Assembly (NCBI GenBank): GCA_021804965.1
Contig: JAJZGG010000007.1
Coordinates: forward strand, 1-64,000
Reading direction: 5' to 3'
DNA: 64,000 bases
Source: Acidobacteriota bacterium
GTDB lineage: Bacteria; Acidobacteriota; Terriglobia; Terriglobales; Acidobacteriaceae
Made by a program: the position numbers and the translations under genes. Below, piece after piece: positions 1-11,265 of this stretch (the stretch's first letter is position 1; each line of letters opens with the position of its first letter). The notes under the pieces were generated by a model that made no database searches, was not told the origin of the DNA, and saw only the letters and a list, made by a program, of their open reading frames with translations.

Positions 1-187
1 CGGCGAGCTGCGGGCAGCGCAGGAGAAGCTGACCACGGCCAGCCACAAGATGGCCGAGCTGCTCTACAAGGCCAACGCCGAGGCTGCCGCCGCTGCGTCG
101 GCTGCTACCGCCGAACCGGCCGCCGAGGCCAAAAAAGACGACAACGTCATCGACGCCGAGTATGTGGACGTCGACGAAAAGAAGTAA
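1..187 (+). CDS. dnaK: Chaperone protein DnaK, C-terminal fragment (truncated by window edge)
   Basis: Frame ends ...AAEAKKDDNVIDAEYVDVDEKK*, the acidic tail typical of DnaK; strong terminator follows. Confidence 0.85.
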   Translation, partial: GELRAAQEKLTTASHKMAELLYKANAEAAAAASAATAEPAAEAKKDDNVIDAEYVDVDEKK

Positions 188-213
188 GCCGGATCAGCCA
201 CTGGCTGCACCAG

Positions 214-252
214 ACAAAGCCGGGGACCGCAAGCGGTCCCCGGCTTTGTTTT
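214..252 (+). terminator. Intrinsic terminator after dnaK
   Basis: Perfect 17-bp stem ACAAAGCCGGGGACCGC-aa-GCGGTCCCCGGCTTTGT followed by TTT. Confidence 0.9.
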
Positions 253-300
253 CTGGGTTCGGATCCTGGCTTGCGGACCTGCCGCGCAATGCTGGCCCCG

Positions 301-1797
301 TCAGGCAGTCTGCTCCGTCGCGCCCTGCAGCAGGGTGGCCACCACGTGGGCGGCACTGTACCCCACAGGTGCTGCCGCCTGCGGGTCAACCTGCTGTGCC
401 TCGGCCAAACGCGGTGCCGACTGCAGGAAGGCAACCACCTCATTCACATCGTCGCCGATGGTGACCAGCGGCGGCTCCAGAAAGCCGTCAGCGCGCAGTT
501 GCGGATGGCCCACATTGGCCAGAAGCGCATTGCACAGACACTTTCTGCCGGCGCTTTCCTCCGGCTTGCCGCCCTTGTCCTGGAAGGTGGCCTCGCGCTC
601 GGCGGCGCAGCGGTAGGCAATCTGTCCCTCTGCGGTCCAGTAGGCCTCGCGCAGGTAACCCAGATCGCAGGTGCGCGGCCGCAGCGCGGCCACTTCCGCA
701 TCAGAGTAGGTGCCCGGCAACTGTGCCACCTTGAAGGGAAATCCCGTCGGCGAGGCCTGGGGATCGGTGAAGACCGTTGCCTCGCCGCGGATGGCCTGGG
801 CAAGCAGTTGCTGCTTCAGGTCGTCGCGCAGCCCGGATTCCTCACACAGCGCAAAGGCCGTGCCCACCTGGATGCCGGTGGCTCCCAGGGCCAGCGCCTC
901 GCGCAGCTTGTCGGCGCTGCCGTAGCCGCCGGCCAGCCAGAAGGGAACGCCCAGCCGCTGGAGATCGCTGAGATCGACGTTGTCGCGCTCGCCATAGACC
1001 GGCTGTCCGGTGGCGTCCAGCGTGGATTTGCCGCGTGGCGGCGCATTGTGTCCCCCGGCTGTGCGGGTTTCCAGAATCAGCCCATCCACCCGGCCCGAGG
1101 CGCGGCGCATCATCGTGGTCGCCAGCGTGTTCGAGGAGACAATGGCGAGGAACTGCGGCCGCTCCGGCAGCGGATTCACGGCATACTCGCGCGGGTCAAA
1201 ATGCAGCGTCGTCTCCTGCTCGGCCGCGGTGCCGGCCGGCGGCGTGCCGCTCACGGAAAACTTGTACTCGGCAGGCTGCCCGCTGGCCAGCCGATCCAGC
1301 ACGGCAGGAATGTGCAGCGGAATCCCGGCGCCCATCAGCACATAGCCCACCCCGGCCAGCATCGCGCCGTAGATGGAGGCCAGGTGCGGAATCTGCACCT
1401 TCTCCAGATAGTTGATGCCGACCTTGTGGCTGTGGCCCTGGCGGGCAAGAAAGACTTCGGCAAAGTTGCTCAGCATCAGCAGTTCGGTACGCGGGCTGCG
1501 GTGCTGCAGCATGGGCAGCGTCGGATAGGGAGCATCGGGCGATTTGCCGCCGGGAACAAAGTACTGCTCCCAGATGCGCTGCGCGATGCGCGGCAGCGGA
1601 AAAGCGTCAAAGGCGCGACGCATGGCACCATCGCGGTCACCATCGGCCAGCCGCCGCACCACCAGCTGGTCCAGTGCCGTGCCGGAGACAACGCCAAGCT
1701 GGCCGGTGCGGGAGACAGCCTGCGCCAGGCGCCAGTTGGAGACGCCGATGCCCATGCCGCCTTGAATCAATTTCGGTAAATCCATGATTGCCTGCAT
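301..1797 (-). CDS. Nitronate monooxygenase / 2-nitropropane dioxygenase-like FMN protein
   Basis: TIM-barrel motifs (LPKLIQGGMGIGVSNW, GYVLMGAGIP, LALGATGIQVGTAFALCEESG). Start chosen at an internal Met. Confidence 0.8.
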   Translation of the reverse strand: MQAIMDLPKLIQGGMGIGVSNWRLAQAVSRTGQLGVVSGTALDQLVVRRLADGDRDGAMRRAFDAFPLPRIAQRIWEQYFVPGGKSPDAPYPTLPMLQHRSPRTELLMLSNFAEVFLARQGHSHKVGINYLEKVQIPHLASIYGAMLAGVGYVLMGAGIPLHIPAVLDRLASGQPAEYKFSVSGTPPAGTAAEQETTLHFDPREYAVNPLPERPQFLAIVSSNTLATTMMRRASGRVDGLILETRTAGGHNAPPRGKSTLDATGQPVYGERDNVDLSDLQRLGVPFWLAGGYGSADKLREALALGATGIQVGTAFALCEESGLRDDLKQQLLAQAIRGEATVFTDPQASPTGFPFKVAQLPGTYSDAEVAALRPRTCDLGYLREAYWTAEGQIAYRCAAEREATFQDKGGKPEESAGRKCLCNALLANVGHPQLRADGFLEPPLVTIGDDVNEVVAFLQSAPRLAEAQQVDPQAAAPVGYSAAHVVATLLQGATEQTA

Positions 1798-1863
1798 TGT
1801 TTCACAGCGCGTGCGCGCCAGTCCCGCTTCTCGCAACGCCGGGGGAAATAGTTGGCAACCGCA

Positions 1864-1896
1864 GAAAAAACGGAGCAGGCGCTGGGCCTGCTCCGT
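1864..1896 (-). terminator. Intrinsic terminator downstream of nrdJ
   Basis: Stem ACGGAGCAGGC/GCCTGCTCCGT with a T-run on the minus strand. Confidence 0.8.
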
Positions 1897-1930
1897 TCGA
1901 GGGTGACGCTGCCACGGACGGCAGCCGGTC

Positions 1931-4900
1931 TTAGCTGCAGCCGCTGGTGGAGCCGCAGCTCATGCAGCGGTAGCAGCTTCCGTTGCGGACCATGATCGCC
2001 CCGCAGGTGCTGCAGCTCGGCGCATCGCCCATCTCGTAGAGCGAGCGCATCGCGTCGGCCGCGTGGAAGACGCCGCGATCCTGCAGCGGCGGCACACCGG
2101 CTTCGGCGCTCACCTGCGGCAGCGTGGCCGCATGCTCCGGGCTCACGTTGTCCAGCCGACGGGCCAGATCGGCAACCATGCGGGCCATGGCCTGCCGGGA
2201 CTCCGCGCTGGGCAACTCGGGGCCAAGCTCGGCTTCCGACGGCGGCGCCGGACGAGCCGGTGCCTGCACCGGAGCCTGAGTCTGGCTCTGCACCGGAGCC
2301 TGGCTCTGCTCCTGCGGTTCGGGCAGCTGCTGCTGCGCAACCCCGGCAAAGAGCGAAAGCTGTGTACCGGACAGGAAGCGGATCTGCAGCCAGCGGAAGA
2401 TGTAATCCATCAGGCTCTTGGCATAGCCGATCTCCTCGTTGCCGGTCCAGCCCGAAGGCTCGAAGCGGGTGTGGGCAAACTTCTCGCAGAGAATCTTGAG
2501 CGGAACGCCGTGCTGCAGTGCCAGCGAGATGGCCGTCGCAAAGGCATCCATCAGTCCGGAGACGGTGGAGCCTTCCTTGGCCATGCGAATGAAGATCTCG
2601 CCCGGCTGCCCGGTGGGATAGAGGCCGACGGTGATGTAGCCCTCATGGCCGCCGATCGAGAACTTGTGCGTGATGGAGGCACGCTCCTCGGGCAGGCGAT
2701 GGCGAACCGCACGCGGCGGCGCATTCAGGTCCTGACTGGTGCTCTGGCTGATGGCGCTGGCCGGTGCAGGCACCGGTGCCGCCGGAACAGCAGAAGCCGC
2801 ATGCAGCCGGGCCAGTGCCGCGTCAAATGCCTGCGCCGCGGCGGCAACCGCGCGCGCATCCAGCTCCACGCGCTCCCCGGACTGGCCGACCAGCGTGGCC
2901 AGATCGGCTGCCGGAGCCGCGGCACCGCTGGCAATCGCGCGCAGGGCGCGATCCGCGGCCTGGGTCAGTGCGGCATCCGTGGTCTGGGTCTTGGTTTCGG
3001 CTGAGACGTTCAGCGGCTGCACGCCCTTCGATCCGTCGCGGTAGATGGCAACGGCCTTCAGCCCCTGCCGCCAGCTTTCCGTATAGGCCTCGGCAATCTC
3101 CTCGACGGTTGCCTCGTTGGGCAGGTTCACCGTCTTCGAGATCGCGCCGGAGAGGAATGGCTGCGTTGCGGCCATCATCTTGATGTGGCCCATGTAGTGA
3201 ATCGAGCGGGTGCCTTTGGCCGGCTTGAAGGAGCAGTCAAAGACGGCCAGGTGCTCGGGGCGAATCCCGGGTGCGCCTTCGATCGTGCCCGTCGCGTCAA
3301 TGTAGCTGACGATGGCATTGACCTCCTCGTCCGAGTAGCCCAGCTTGAACAGCGCCGAGGGCACGGTCTGGTTCACGATCTTGATCATGCCGCCGCCCAC
3401 CAGCTTCTTGTACTTGACCAGCGCCAGATCGGGCTCAATGCCGGTCGTGTCGCAGTCCATCATGAAGCCGATGGTGCCGGTCGGGGCCAGTACCGTGGTC
3501 TGCGAATTGCGGTAGCCGTAGCGCTCGCCGTAGATCAGTGCCATGTCCCAGCACTCGCGGCTGGACTCCAGCAGCGCATCCAGCTGCGGCGTGATGAACG
3601 GCTCGGCACTGCTGCGCGAGCGGCCAATCTTGTTCACCTCCGCGCGGTGCATGCGGATCACGTCCAGGAACGGCTCGCGGTTGACGTAGAAGCCCGGGCA
3701 GGCTCCGCCCTGCCGATCCACCTGTGCCGTCAGCGTGGTGGCCGAGCCCAGCGGCGGGCAGGTGGCGGCAATGATCGACGACTGCAGATAAGCCTGTCCG
3801 CACAGAATCGCCGTCAGGCAGGCGGCATAGTCGCGGCCGGCGTCGGAGTCATAGGGCAGCCCGTTGGCCATCAGCAGCGCGCCCAGGTTCGCGTAGCCCA
3901 GCCCCAGCGGCCGGTAGTCGTGCGAGTTCTTGGCAATCGCCTCGGTCGGGTAGCCCGAGTTGTCCACCAGAATCTCCATCGCCGTGATCACGACCGAAAT
4001 CCCGTGGCGATAGGCGGCAATGTCAAAGGCGCCCGACGGCGTGACGAACTTCATCAGGTTGAAGCTGGCCAGGTTGCAGGCGGAGTTGTCCAGGAACATG
4101 TACTCCGAGCAGGGGTTGGAGGCGTTGATGCGTCCCGAATTCTTGCTCGTGTGCCAGCGGTTGATGGTCGAGTCGAACTGCATGCCCGGGTCGCCGCACT
4201 GCCAGGTGGCCTCGGCAATGCGCTGCATGATGTCGCGCGCCTTGTAGCTCTCCACCGGCTGGCGATCCTTGACCGTCAGCGTGGAGAAATCAGCATCCCG
4301 CTCGCAGGCGTGCATGAACTCGTCGCTCACGCGGACCGAGTTGTTCGCATTCTGGAAGAAGATCGACGAGTAGGCCTCCGAATCCGGCCCCGACCCGTCG
4401 TAACCCGCGCGGATCAGCGCAAAGGCCTTGGCCTCCTCCTTGCTCTTGCACTCAATGAAGTCGACGATATCCGGATGGTCCACGTTCAGGATGACCATCT
4501 TGGCCGCCCGGCGGGTCTTGCCGCCGGACTTGATGACGCCGGCAAAGGCATCAAAGCCGCGCATGAAGCTCAGCGGACCGGAGGCCGTGCCGCCGCCCGA
4601 CAGCAGCTCCATCGAGCCGCGGATCGACGAGAGATTCGTCCCCGTGCCCGAACCCCACTTGAACAGCATGCCCTCGGTCTTGGCCAGCGTCAGGATCGAG
4701 TCCAGCGAGTCCTCCACCGAGTTGATGAAGCAGGCCGAGCACTGCGGCGTGCGATAGCCGGTGGTCGAGAAGCGGATGCTCTGCTCCTCCGCATCCCAGT
4801 GCCAGTTCTGCGCGTCGGAGTTGGGCTCCAGCCGGTCACAGCCCACGTTGAACCAGACCGGCGAGTTGAAGGCCACGCGCTGGGAGACAAGCATCGCCAC

Positions 4901-5311
4901 CAGCTCATCGTGAAAGACGGCCGCATCCTGCGCGCTGGCAAAGTAGCCGCCACGCAGACCCCAGTCGCGGATCGTCTCCGCCACGCGCGCCACCAGCTCG
5001 CGCACTCCCGTCTCGCGCTCCGGGGTGTCCATCTGGCCGTGCAGATACTTCGAGGCCACAATGTTGGTCGCCGTCATCGACCAGTCCACCGGAACCTCCA
5101 CATCCTTCTGCTCAAAGATTGAGCGACCCTTGGCGTCGGTAATCAACGCATGACGCTTCTCCCACTGCACCTCGTCGTACGGCGACAGGCCGGGACGGGA
5201 AAAACGCCGGGCAAAGGTCAGTCCGCCGCGCGCAGACTGGGTCGCGGCAGAGGAACCGCCGGCAGCCGAAGCGGCACCGGAGGCGGCAGAAGTGGATTGC
5301 GGTTCGTACAT
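1931..5311 (-). CDS. nrdJ: Vitamin B12-dependent (class II) ribonucleoside-diphosphate reductase
   Basis: 1126 aa; NPCSEYMFLDNSACNLASFNLMKF, SWRQGLKAVAIYRDGSK, C-terminal Cys-rich CSTCGAIMVRNGSCYRCMSCGSTSGCS. Confidence 0.95.
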   Translation of the reverse strand: MYEPQSTSAASGAASAAGGSSAATQSARGGLTFARRFSRPGLSPYDEVQWEKRHALITDAKGRSIFEQKDVEVPVDWSMTATNIVASKYLHGQMDTPERETGVRELVARVAETIRDWGLRGGYFASAQDAAVFHDELVAMLVSQRVAFNSPVWFNVGCDRLEPNSDAQNWHWDAEEQSIRFSTTGYRTPQCSACFINSVEDSLDSILTLAKTEGMLFKWGSGTGTNLSSIRGSMELLSGGGTASGPLSFMRGFDAFAGVIKSGGKTRRAAKMVILNVDHPDIVDFIECKSKEEAKAFALIRAGYDGSGPDSEAYSSIFFQNANNSVRVSDEFMHACERDADFSTLTVKDRQPVESYKARDIMQRIAEATWQCGDPGMQFDSTINRWHTSKNSGRINASNPCSEYMFLDNSACNLASFNLMKFVTPSGAFDIAAYRHGISVVITAMEILVDNSGYPTEAIAKNSHDYRPLGLGYANLGALLMANGLPYDSDAGRDYAACLTAILCGQAYLQSSIIAATCPPLGSATTLTAQVDRQGGACPGFYVNREPFLDVIRMHRAEVNKIGRSRSSAEPFITPQLDALLESSRECWDMALIYGERYGYRNSQTTVLAPTGTIGFMMDCDTTGIEPDLALVKYKKLVGGGMIKIVNQTVPSALFKLGYSDEEVNAIVSYIDATGTIEGAPGIRPEHLAVFDCSFKPAKGTRSIHYMGHIKMMAATQPFLSGAISKTVNLPNEATVEEIAEAYTESWRQGLKAVAIYRDGSKGVQPLNVSAETKTQTTDAALTQAADRALRAIASGAAAPAADLATLVGQSGERVELDARAVAAAAQAFDAALARLHAASAVPAAPVPAPASAISQSTSQDLNAPPRAVRHRLPEERASITHKFSIGGHEGYITVGLYPTGQPGEIFIRMAKEGSTVSGLMDAFATAISLALQHGVPLKILCEKFAHTRFEPSGWTGNEEIGYAKSLMDYIFRWLQIRFLSGTQLSLFAGVAQQQLPEPQEQSQAPVQSQTQAPVQAPARPAPPSEAELGPELPSAESRQAMARMVADLARRLDNVSPEHAATLPQVSAEAGVPPLQDRGVFHAADAMRSLYEMGDAPSCSTCGAIMVRNGSCYRCMSCGSTSGCS

Positions 5312-5812
5312 GAAGGCTCCTCGAAATGGCGAAATCAGATGCGGGTTCAGGTCGTACCAAGCTTGCAGCTACAGGCAGCCGACGGGCTGCAACGGGATCC
5401 GGATTGGGCAGGGACGCATCTCCCTGCTCGATGGCTGTGCCCGGGTGGCAATCGACTGCTGCCAATCGGTAAAAGAGGCCGGGCAGGCACAACAAATGAA
5501 ACGACAAAAAGCCGGAAGTGGGGAGCAGACCGCTCCGCAAATCTTCTACAAAAACACACTCTCGCTGCCGTCCCCAGGCCGGATTCCTCTGGAATTCCAG
5601 CCCGCAGTCCCAGCCAGAAATCCTGGGCCAATGCCTGCCCGGCTCCTGCCGCCATGCAGGCCGGAAAGCATCCGGCAGGCATGCGTGGGATTGCAGCTGC
5701 AGATGCAAAAATAACGCTGTAGCTAGTGTTGGTCAAGAAAAAACCACAATAGATTGTATTTTCTTGCGCTTGCACGGTACCCCGTACGATAACCCCGCGC
5801 CAATGGCTGTGC

Positions 5813-5849
5813 AAAACCCCAAACGCCGCGCAGCAGGCGGCGTTTGGGG
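5813..5849 (-). terminator. Intrinsic terminator after carbonic anhydrase
   Basis: 13-bp stem CCCCAAACGCCGC/GCGGCGTTTGGGG followed by TTTT on the minus strand. Confidence 0.8.
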
Positions 5850-5932
5850 CATGGGGTGGTGGTCGTTCTGCCGGAGGCGCGCTTGCCGCAGCCTCAGGAT
5901 TTGGCTGCAGGGTGTGGCTGCAGGATGTGGTC

Positions 5933-6745
5933 TTAGGGCGTGGTCTGGCCGGCTGCTGCCTGGCTGGTGTAGATGCGCCGCCCATGCAGCGGCTGCGCCG
6001 GGCGGGTGTTGCGCGGAAACATCGGCGCAAAGGCCGTAAGCTGCCAGCGCGAAAGCGTGATCGGCTGCTGCAGCACATACCACTGCACACCCTCGGTGCA
6101 GGGCGGCTCGGTCAGCGAGCCGGTGTAGGTCCAGTAGGCGCGGTTGGCCGGCAGCAGCCCGTCGGGATTCAGCGGCACGGTCGTCTCCCCGCTGGCGCCC
6201 AGCTTCTTCGGCAGGTGCTCCCACAGTCCGGCAAGGATCGTGTTCGCATTGCCCTCGTCCAGCTGAACGGCCACGATCGCCATTTTGCCGTCGGCGCTGC
6301 GATGGACAAAGTGAATGCTCATGTCCGAAAGCTGGCCGGCAATCACCTCCTCGCCCGGATGGTGGAAGTGGAACTCGACCAGATCGTAGCGCGTGTTGCC
6401 AACCTGCAGATAGCTGCCGGCCGGCGGCGTCACGCGAACCGTGTGCCCGTCATGGACCAGTTTCATGGGGCCGCTGAGGTAATGGAACTGGACCGGCGGC
6501 AGATTCTTCTGGATGCGGACCTTGCGAATGTCCACAGGAGACTGCTGGTGGCCGTCGGCACAGGTGCGCCAGGCAGGATTCAGCTTGTCCCATCGTAGCG
6601 AGCCGTAGGGGCCATCGTAGGTCCAGCCCTGCGGCGGCGGCGTGGCCTGGGCATGCTGCTTGGGTGCGCCATACGCGGCCTGGGTTGCAGTCATGACTGC
6701 GGTCATGCATACGGCAACCGAAGCGGCAATCCACCATCTCTTCAT
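5933..6745 (-). CDS. Alpha-type carbonic anhydrase, secreted
   Basis: Signal peptide MKRWWIAASVAVCMTAVMTATQA; QQSPVDI, LVEFHFHHPGEE, YTGSLTEPPCTEGVQWYVL. Confidence 0.9.
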   Translation of the reverse strand: MKRWWIAASVAVCMTAVMTATQAAYGAPKQHAQATPPPQGWTYDGPYGSLRWDKLNPAWRTCADGHQQSPVDIRKVRIQKNLPPVQFHYLSGPMKLVHDGHTVRVTPPAGSYLQVGNTRYDLVEFHFHHPGEEVIAGQLSDMSIHFVHRSADGKMAIVAVQLDEGNANTILAGLWEHLPKKLGASGETTVPLNPDGLLPANRAYWTYTGSLTEPPCTEGVQWYVLQQPITLSRWQLTAFAPMFPRNTRPAQPLHGRRIYTSQAAAGQTTP

Positions 6746-6894
6746 CGCGGTTCTCCCCCAAATGATTCTATGCAAACAGACGCACGGCGACGCGGTTGGC
6801 ATCACAGGAATGTGACCAGACTGCAAACCAGCCCCCAGATAACCCCCAGCCGGTCCGATCGATCTCCGCGGCAGATCCGGAAAACGCGCCGCAA

Positions 6895-6927
6895 AAAGCA
6901 TGGGCGGGAGCTGAATCGCTCCCGCCC
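6895..6927 (-). terminator. Intrinsic terminator after metK
   Basis: GGGCGGGAGC-loop-GCTCCCGCCC with TTTTT on the minus strand. Confidence 0.75.
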
Positions 6928-6958
6928 GTGCTGCATGGGGACTGCCTGAGGCTGCCGG

Positions 6959-8122
<1,164 letters not shown>

Positions 8123-8386
8123 ATCGATAACTCCTTCAGGCACAATGCCACGGCACTGGTCTGTCTCGGTGTGTTCCGGCACTTCGCATCCCCCGGGAAC
8201 GGGGGTCGCGGCAGACCGGTCAGTACTCTTTCATGGTATCGGTTCCCGGCGATCCGGGCAAAAATGCCAAGGCTCAACGGGGCGCAACCGCAGCTCAGAG
8301 GGCAGCATGGGCGGGTGAATGGTGCGCAACGGCCCCCCAAAATCTCCGGCGTGGTCTTTTGCGGGGTTGCGTGCGCCGCCCGGCGC

Positions 8387-8899
8387 TCAGCTCTGGGCCG
8401 GGTGATTGTGCAGGAAGCTGACCACCTGCGTTGAAACGCTGCTGAGCCAGGCATGCACCGGCAGCACCGACGGCCACCAGCCGGAGCGGAAGCCGTAGTA
8501 ACGGATGGCCAGGAACGAGGCCATGGCCACCACAAACAGCAACGCAAAGGCTCCCAGCCACTTCAGCCGCAGCTGGCGCAGCTCGTGGCTACGCATCCGG
8601 GCGCGGCCCACGTTGGCCGCAAACTCCACCCAGCTCTGGTCTTCCACCGCATCCCCGCTGGCCACGCAGGCCCGCTGGAAGCGCGTGATCCAGTCGCTTT
8701 CATCCAACCCGACCACATTCACATAGGCGCGAACGATCCCTTTGTTCAGGATGCCGCCCGGCAGGGCGCGGAACTGGTTGGACTCCAGGGCAAGCAAATG
8801 GCGCGAGCTCACCTTGGTGATCTCCGTGATCTGCTCCAGCGCAATGCCGCGGCTCAGCCGCTCCATCCGCAGATCGTCGCCAAAGGATCCCATACTCAT
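8387..8899 (-). CDS. RodZ-like HTH protein with a C-terminal transmembrane segment
   Basis: FGDDLRMERLSRGIALEQITEITKVSSRHLLALE (HTH_25 type) plus TM LGAFALLFVVAMASFLAI. Confidence 0.75.
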   Translation of the reverse strand: MSMGSFGDDLRMERLSRGIALEQITEITKVSSRHLLALESNQFRALPGGILNKGIVRAYVNVVGLDESDWITRFQRACVASGDAVEDQSWVEFAANVGRARMRSHELRQLRLKWLGAFALLFVVAMASFLAIRYYGFRSGWWPSVLPVHAWLSSVSTQVVSFLHNHPAQS

Positions 8900-9174
8900 C
8901 GCAGAAGTTCCGCCCTTCCTGGAAGAGTTTTCCACAACCAAGATACGTCGGTAGATCGGCAATGGTCAAAAGAAAACGTTGAACCTGCCGCCGGATTTGT
9001 GACTGCAGGTTACAGTTTGGACATTTTTCTGCCAGCTAAACCAAATTGGAACCGGGTTGCATCCCGACGGTGTGCGAACGATACTGGATGCCTGCTGTTT
9101 TGCCGATCGCGCACGCGGTCCTGGCAATTCCATGCCACAGGCAGCACACTCGGTCGCAACAGGAGGGATTTGCC

Positions 9175-10596
9175 ATGCGGGGCTGGCGAACACGGAACCA
9201 CCGGAACCAAAATCACTCGAACCGGAACCAGCCGGGGCCGCACAACCGACCGCTCGCAGCCCGGCTTCGCCGCCTGCTGCCGGCCCTGCTGCCAGCTCTG
9301 CTGCCCATTCCGCTCTCCATTCCGCTGCTGGCCCAGAGCCCTGCCGGCCAGGCCACACCGGCGGCCAGGCCGGAGCAGCCGCGGCTCGTCCATCCCGGCA
9401 ACGGGCCGAACGGCCACCCGCAGACCACCTTTCTGGTGCACCGGCTGGGCATGGACCACGCCGAGGGCATCTCCACCCTGGACGTCAACGGCGACGGCTG
9501 GCCGGACCTGCTCAGCGGGGCCTACTGGTATGAAAATCCCGGGGCCGCAGGCGGCGAGTGGAAGCGTCATCAGTACCGCCAGGTCGGCATCCTGAACGAG
9601 TTCGTCTCCGACAGCGGCGAGTGGGCCATTGACGTCAACCACGACGGACGCCCCGACGTGGTGACCACCGGCTGGATGCTCAACGGCCTCTGGTGGTTTG
9701 AAAACCCCGGCAAAGCCGGCGGCCTCTGGACCGAGCACAAGATCGCCGACAGCTATGACACCGAAGGCGGCACCATGGCCGACATCAACGGCGACGGCAA
9801 GCCCGACATTGCCCTGGCCCACTACAACCACTCCGGCATCCTCTGGGTCGACTTCTCCGGGCCTGTGCCCAAGGTGCACCACGTGGGCAAGCGCGCCCAG
9901 GACGGCCACGGCATCGGCGTGGCCGACATCGACGGCGACGGCAAACCCGACCTGCTCACCCCCTATGGATGGTTCCGGAACATCGACGCCGATCATGACA
10001 AATGGGAGTGGCACCCGGACTGGAATCTCGGCGACGCCGGCTTTCCCATCCTCGGCTATGACGTGAACAACGACGGCCGCATGGACGTGATCTACGGCCA
10101 GGGCCACAGCTACGGCCTCTACTGGCTGGAGCAGCAGGGCAGCGGCAGCTCCCGCCACTGGGTCCGCCACGTCATCGACGAATCCTACTCGCAGATCCAC
10201 GCCCTCAAGCTGGCCGACATCAACGGCGACGGGCAGCCGGAGCTGATCGCCGGCAAGCGCTATCGCGGCCACAGCGGCCACGATCCCGGCTCCTACGATC
10301 CGCTCGTCGTCTACTACTACACGATCGACCGGAAGCACGGGACATTCACGCGACACGCCATCTCCGTGAACGGAACAGCCGGGGTGGGAACGCAGATTCT
10401 GGCACTTGACCTGGACAAGGATGGCGACATCGATCTGGCAACAGCCGGCAAGACCGGCGTGCACGTCTTCGAGAACCTCACCATCAACAACGTTCCCGCC
10501 GCCACCCGCGAGCAGGAGCTGCTGCTCGATCCCAACTGGCCCTACATCGGCGAGGGCGTGCGCGTGCAGCAGGAGGATGGGCCGGGCGTCGAGTAG
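9175..10596 (+). CDS. Secreted FG-GAP/VCBS repeat protein
   Basis: Repeated DINGDGKPDI / DVNHDGRPDV / DIDGDGKPDLL motifs; RBS AGGAGGGA before ATG 9175; signal-like N-terminus. Confidence 0.85.
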   Translation: MRGWRTRNHRNQNHSNRNQPGPHNRPLAARLRRLLPALLPALLPIPLSIPLLAQSPAGQATPAARPEQPRLVHPGNGPNGHPQTTFLVHRLGMDHAEGISTLDVNGDGWPDLLSGAYWYENPGAAGGEWKRHQYRQVGILNEFVSDSGEWAIDVNHDGRPDVVTTGWMLNGLWWFENPGKAGGLWTEHKIADSYDTEGGTMADINGDGKPDIALAHYNHSGILWVDFSGPVPKVHHVGKRAQDGHGIGVADIDGDGKPDLLTPYGWFRNIDADHDKWEWHPDWNLGDAGFPILGYDVNNDGRMDVIYGQGHSYGLYWLEQQGSGSSRHWVRHVIDESYSQIHALKLADINGDGQPELIAGKRYRGHSGHDPGSYDPLVVYYYTIDRKHGTFTRHAISVNGTAGVGTQILALDLDKDGDIDLATAGKTGVHVFENLTINNVPAATREQELLLDPNWPYIGEGVRVQQEDGPGVE

Positions 10597-10647
10597 CGTT
10601 TCCGGAAAACCCTCGGGGAAACCCGCCGGAAGTTCGTCCGCGAACGC

Positions 10648-11097
10648 TCAGCCTGCGGCGCGCTCCGTGCGGCAGGCCTCGCACTGGCAGTTGCGACGCA
10701 GAAAATCCCACGAGTAGATCCCGGCCGTGTGGCCGTCCTGCCACTGGAACTGCAGCGCATAGCGGCCGGTGGCCTGTGCGCTGGCCGGGCGGGCCGGCGG
10801 CTCGTAGAGCGGCAGCAGTTGCGCGGCCTTCGGCTTGGGCTGGCCCGGCTCGCGTCCATCGTTCTTGCGCTCCTCCACGCAGGTGGCGCAGGGGCAGGCA
10901 TGGCGCAGCCAGGCAAAGCTCCACTGGCTCTGGTGCCCGTCCTTCCAGTCAATCTCCATCCCGGTGCCGTCGGTAATGTGGACGCGAACCTTGGTCGGGG
11001 TCAGCGCGTCGCGGCTCAGGCTGCGCGCCCGCGCCTCGTCGCGCTCCAGCTTCTGCTGCTCTTCCCGGGAAAAAAACTGTATGCCCTCGTGACTCAT
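10648..11097 (-). CDS. DUF971 (gamma-butyrobetaine hydroxylase-like N-terminal domain) protein
   Basis: WKDGHQSQWSFAWLRHACPCATCVEE and WDFLRRNCQCEAC. Confidence 0.75.
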   Translation of the reverse strand: MSHEGIQFFSREEQQKLERDEARARSLSRDALTPTKVRVHITDGTGMEIDWKDGHQSQWSFAWLRHACPCATCVEERKNDGREPGQPKPKAAQLLPLYEPPARPASAQATGRYALQFQWQDGHTAGIYSWDFLRRNCQCEACRTERAAG

Positions 11098-11265
11098 GCT
11101 TCTATTGTGCCTGATGGTGCGATGACGAGGGAAGCGGGCTGGCGATGTGCGCAGCCCGCGGATGGGAAGGAATTGAGAGTTGTGGGTATTGAGATGCCGG
11201 ACGCGGGTTGGGAGCGAAACAGGGCCAGGCTTAATTCCCACCCGTTCCAGGAGTGGGTGCAGGCG

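Noticed and set aside
271-1779. 502-aa plus-strand ORF opposite the nitronate monooxygenase
   Set aside because: Antisense shadow ORF.
3185-5122. 645-aa plus-strand ORF opposite nrdJ
   Set aside because: Antisense to a clear NrdJ; Arg/Val/Leu-rich composition without motifs.
5312-5750. Cobalamin riboswitch upstream of nrdJ
   Set aside because: Read the minus-strand leader for the B12 box and conserved core and found no convincing match, only unrelated hairpins.
9010-10464. 484-aa minus-strand ORF opposite the FG-GAP protein
   Set aside because: Antisense of a repeat gene; the repetitive V/A/G pattern derives from FG-GAP codons.
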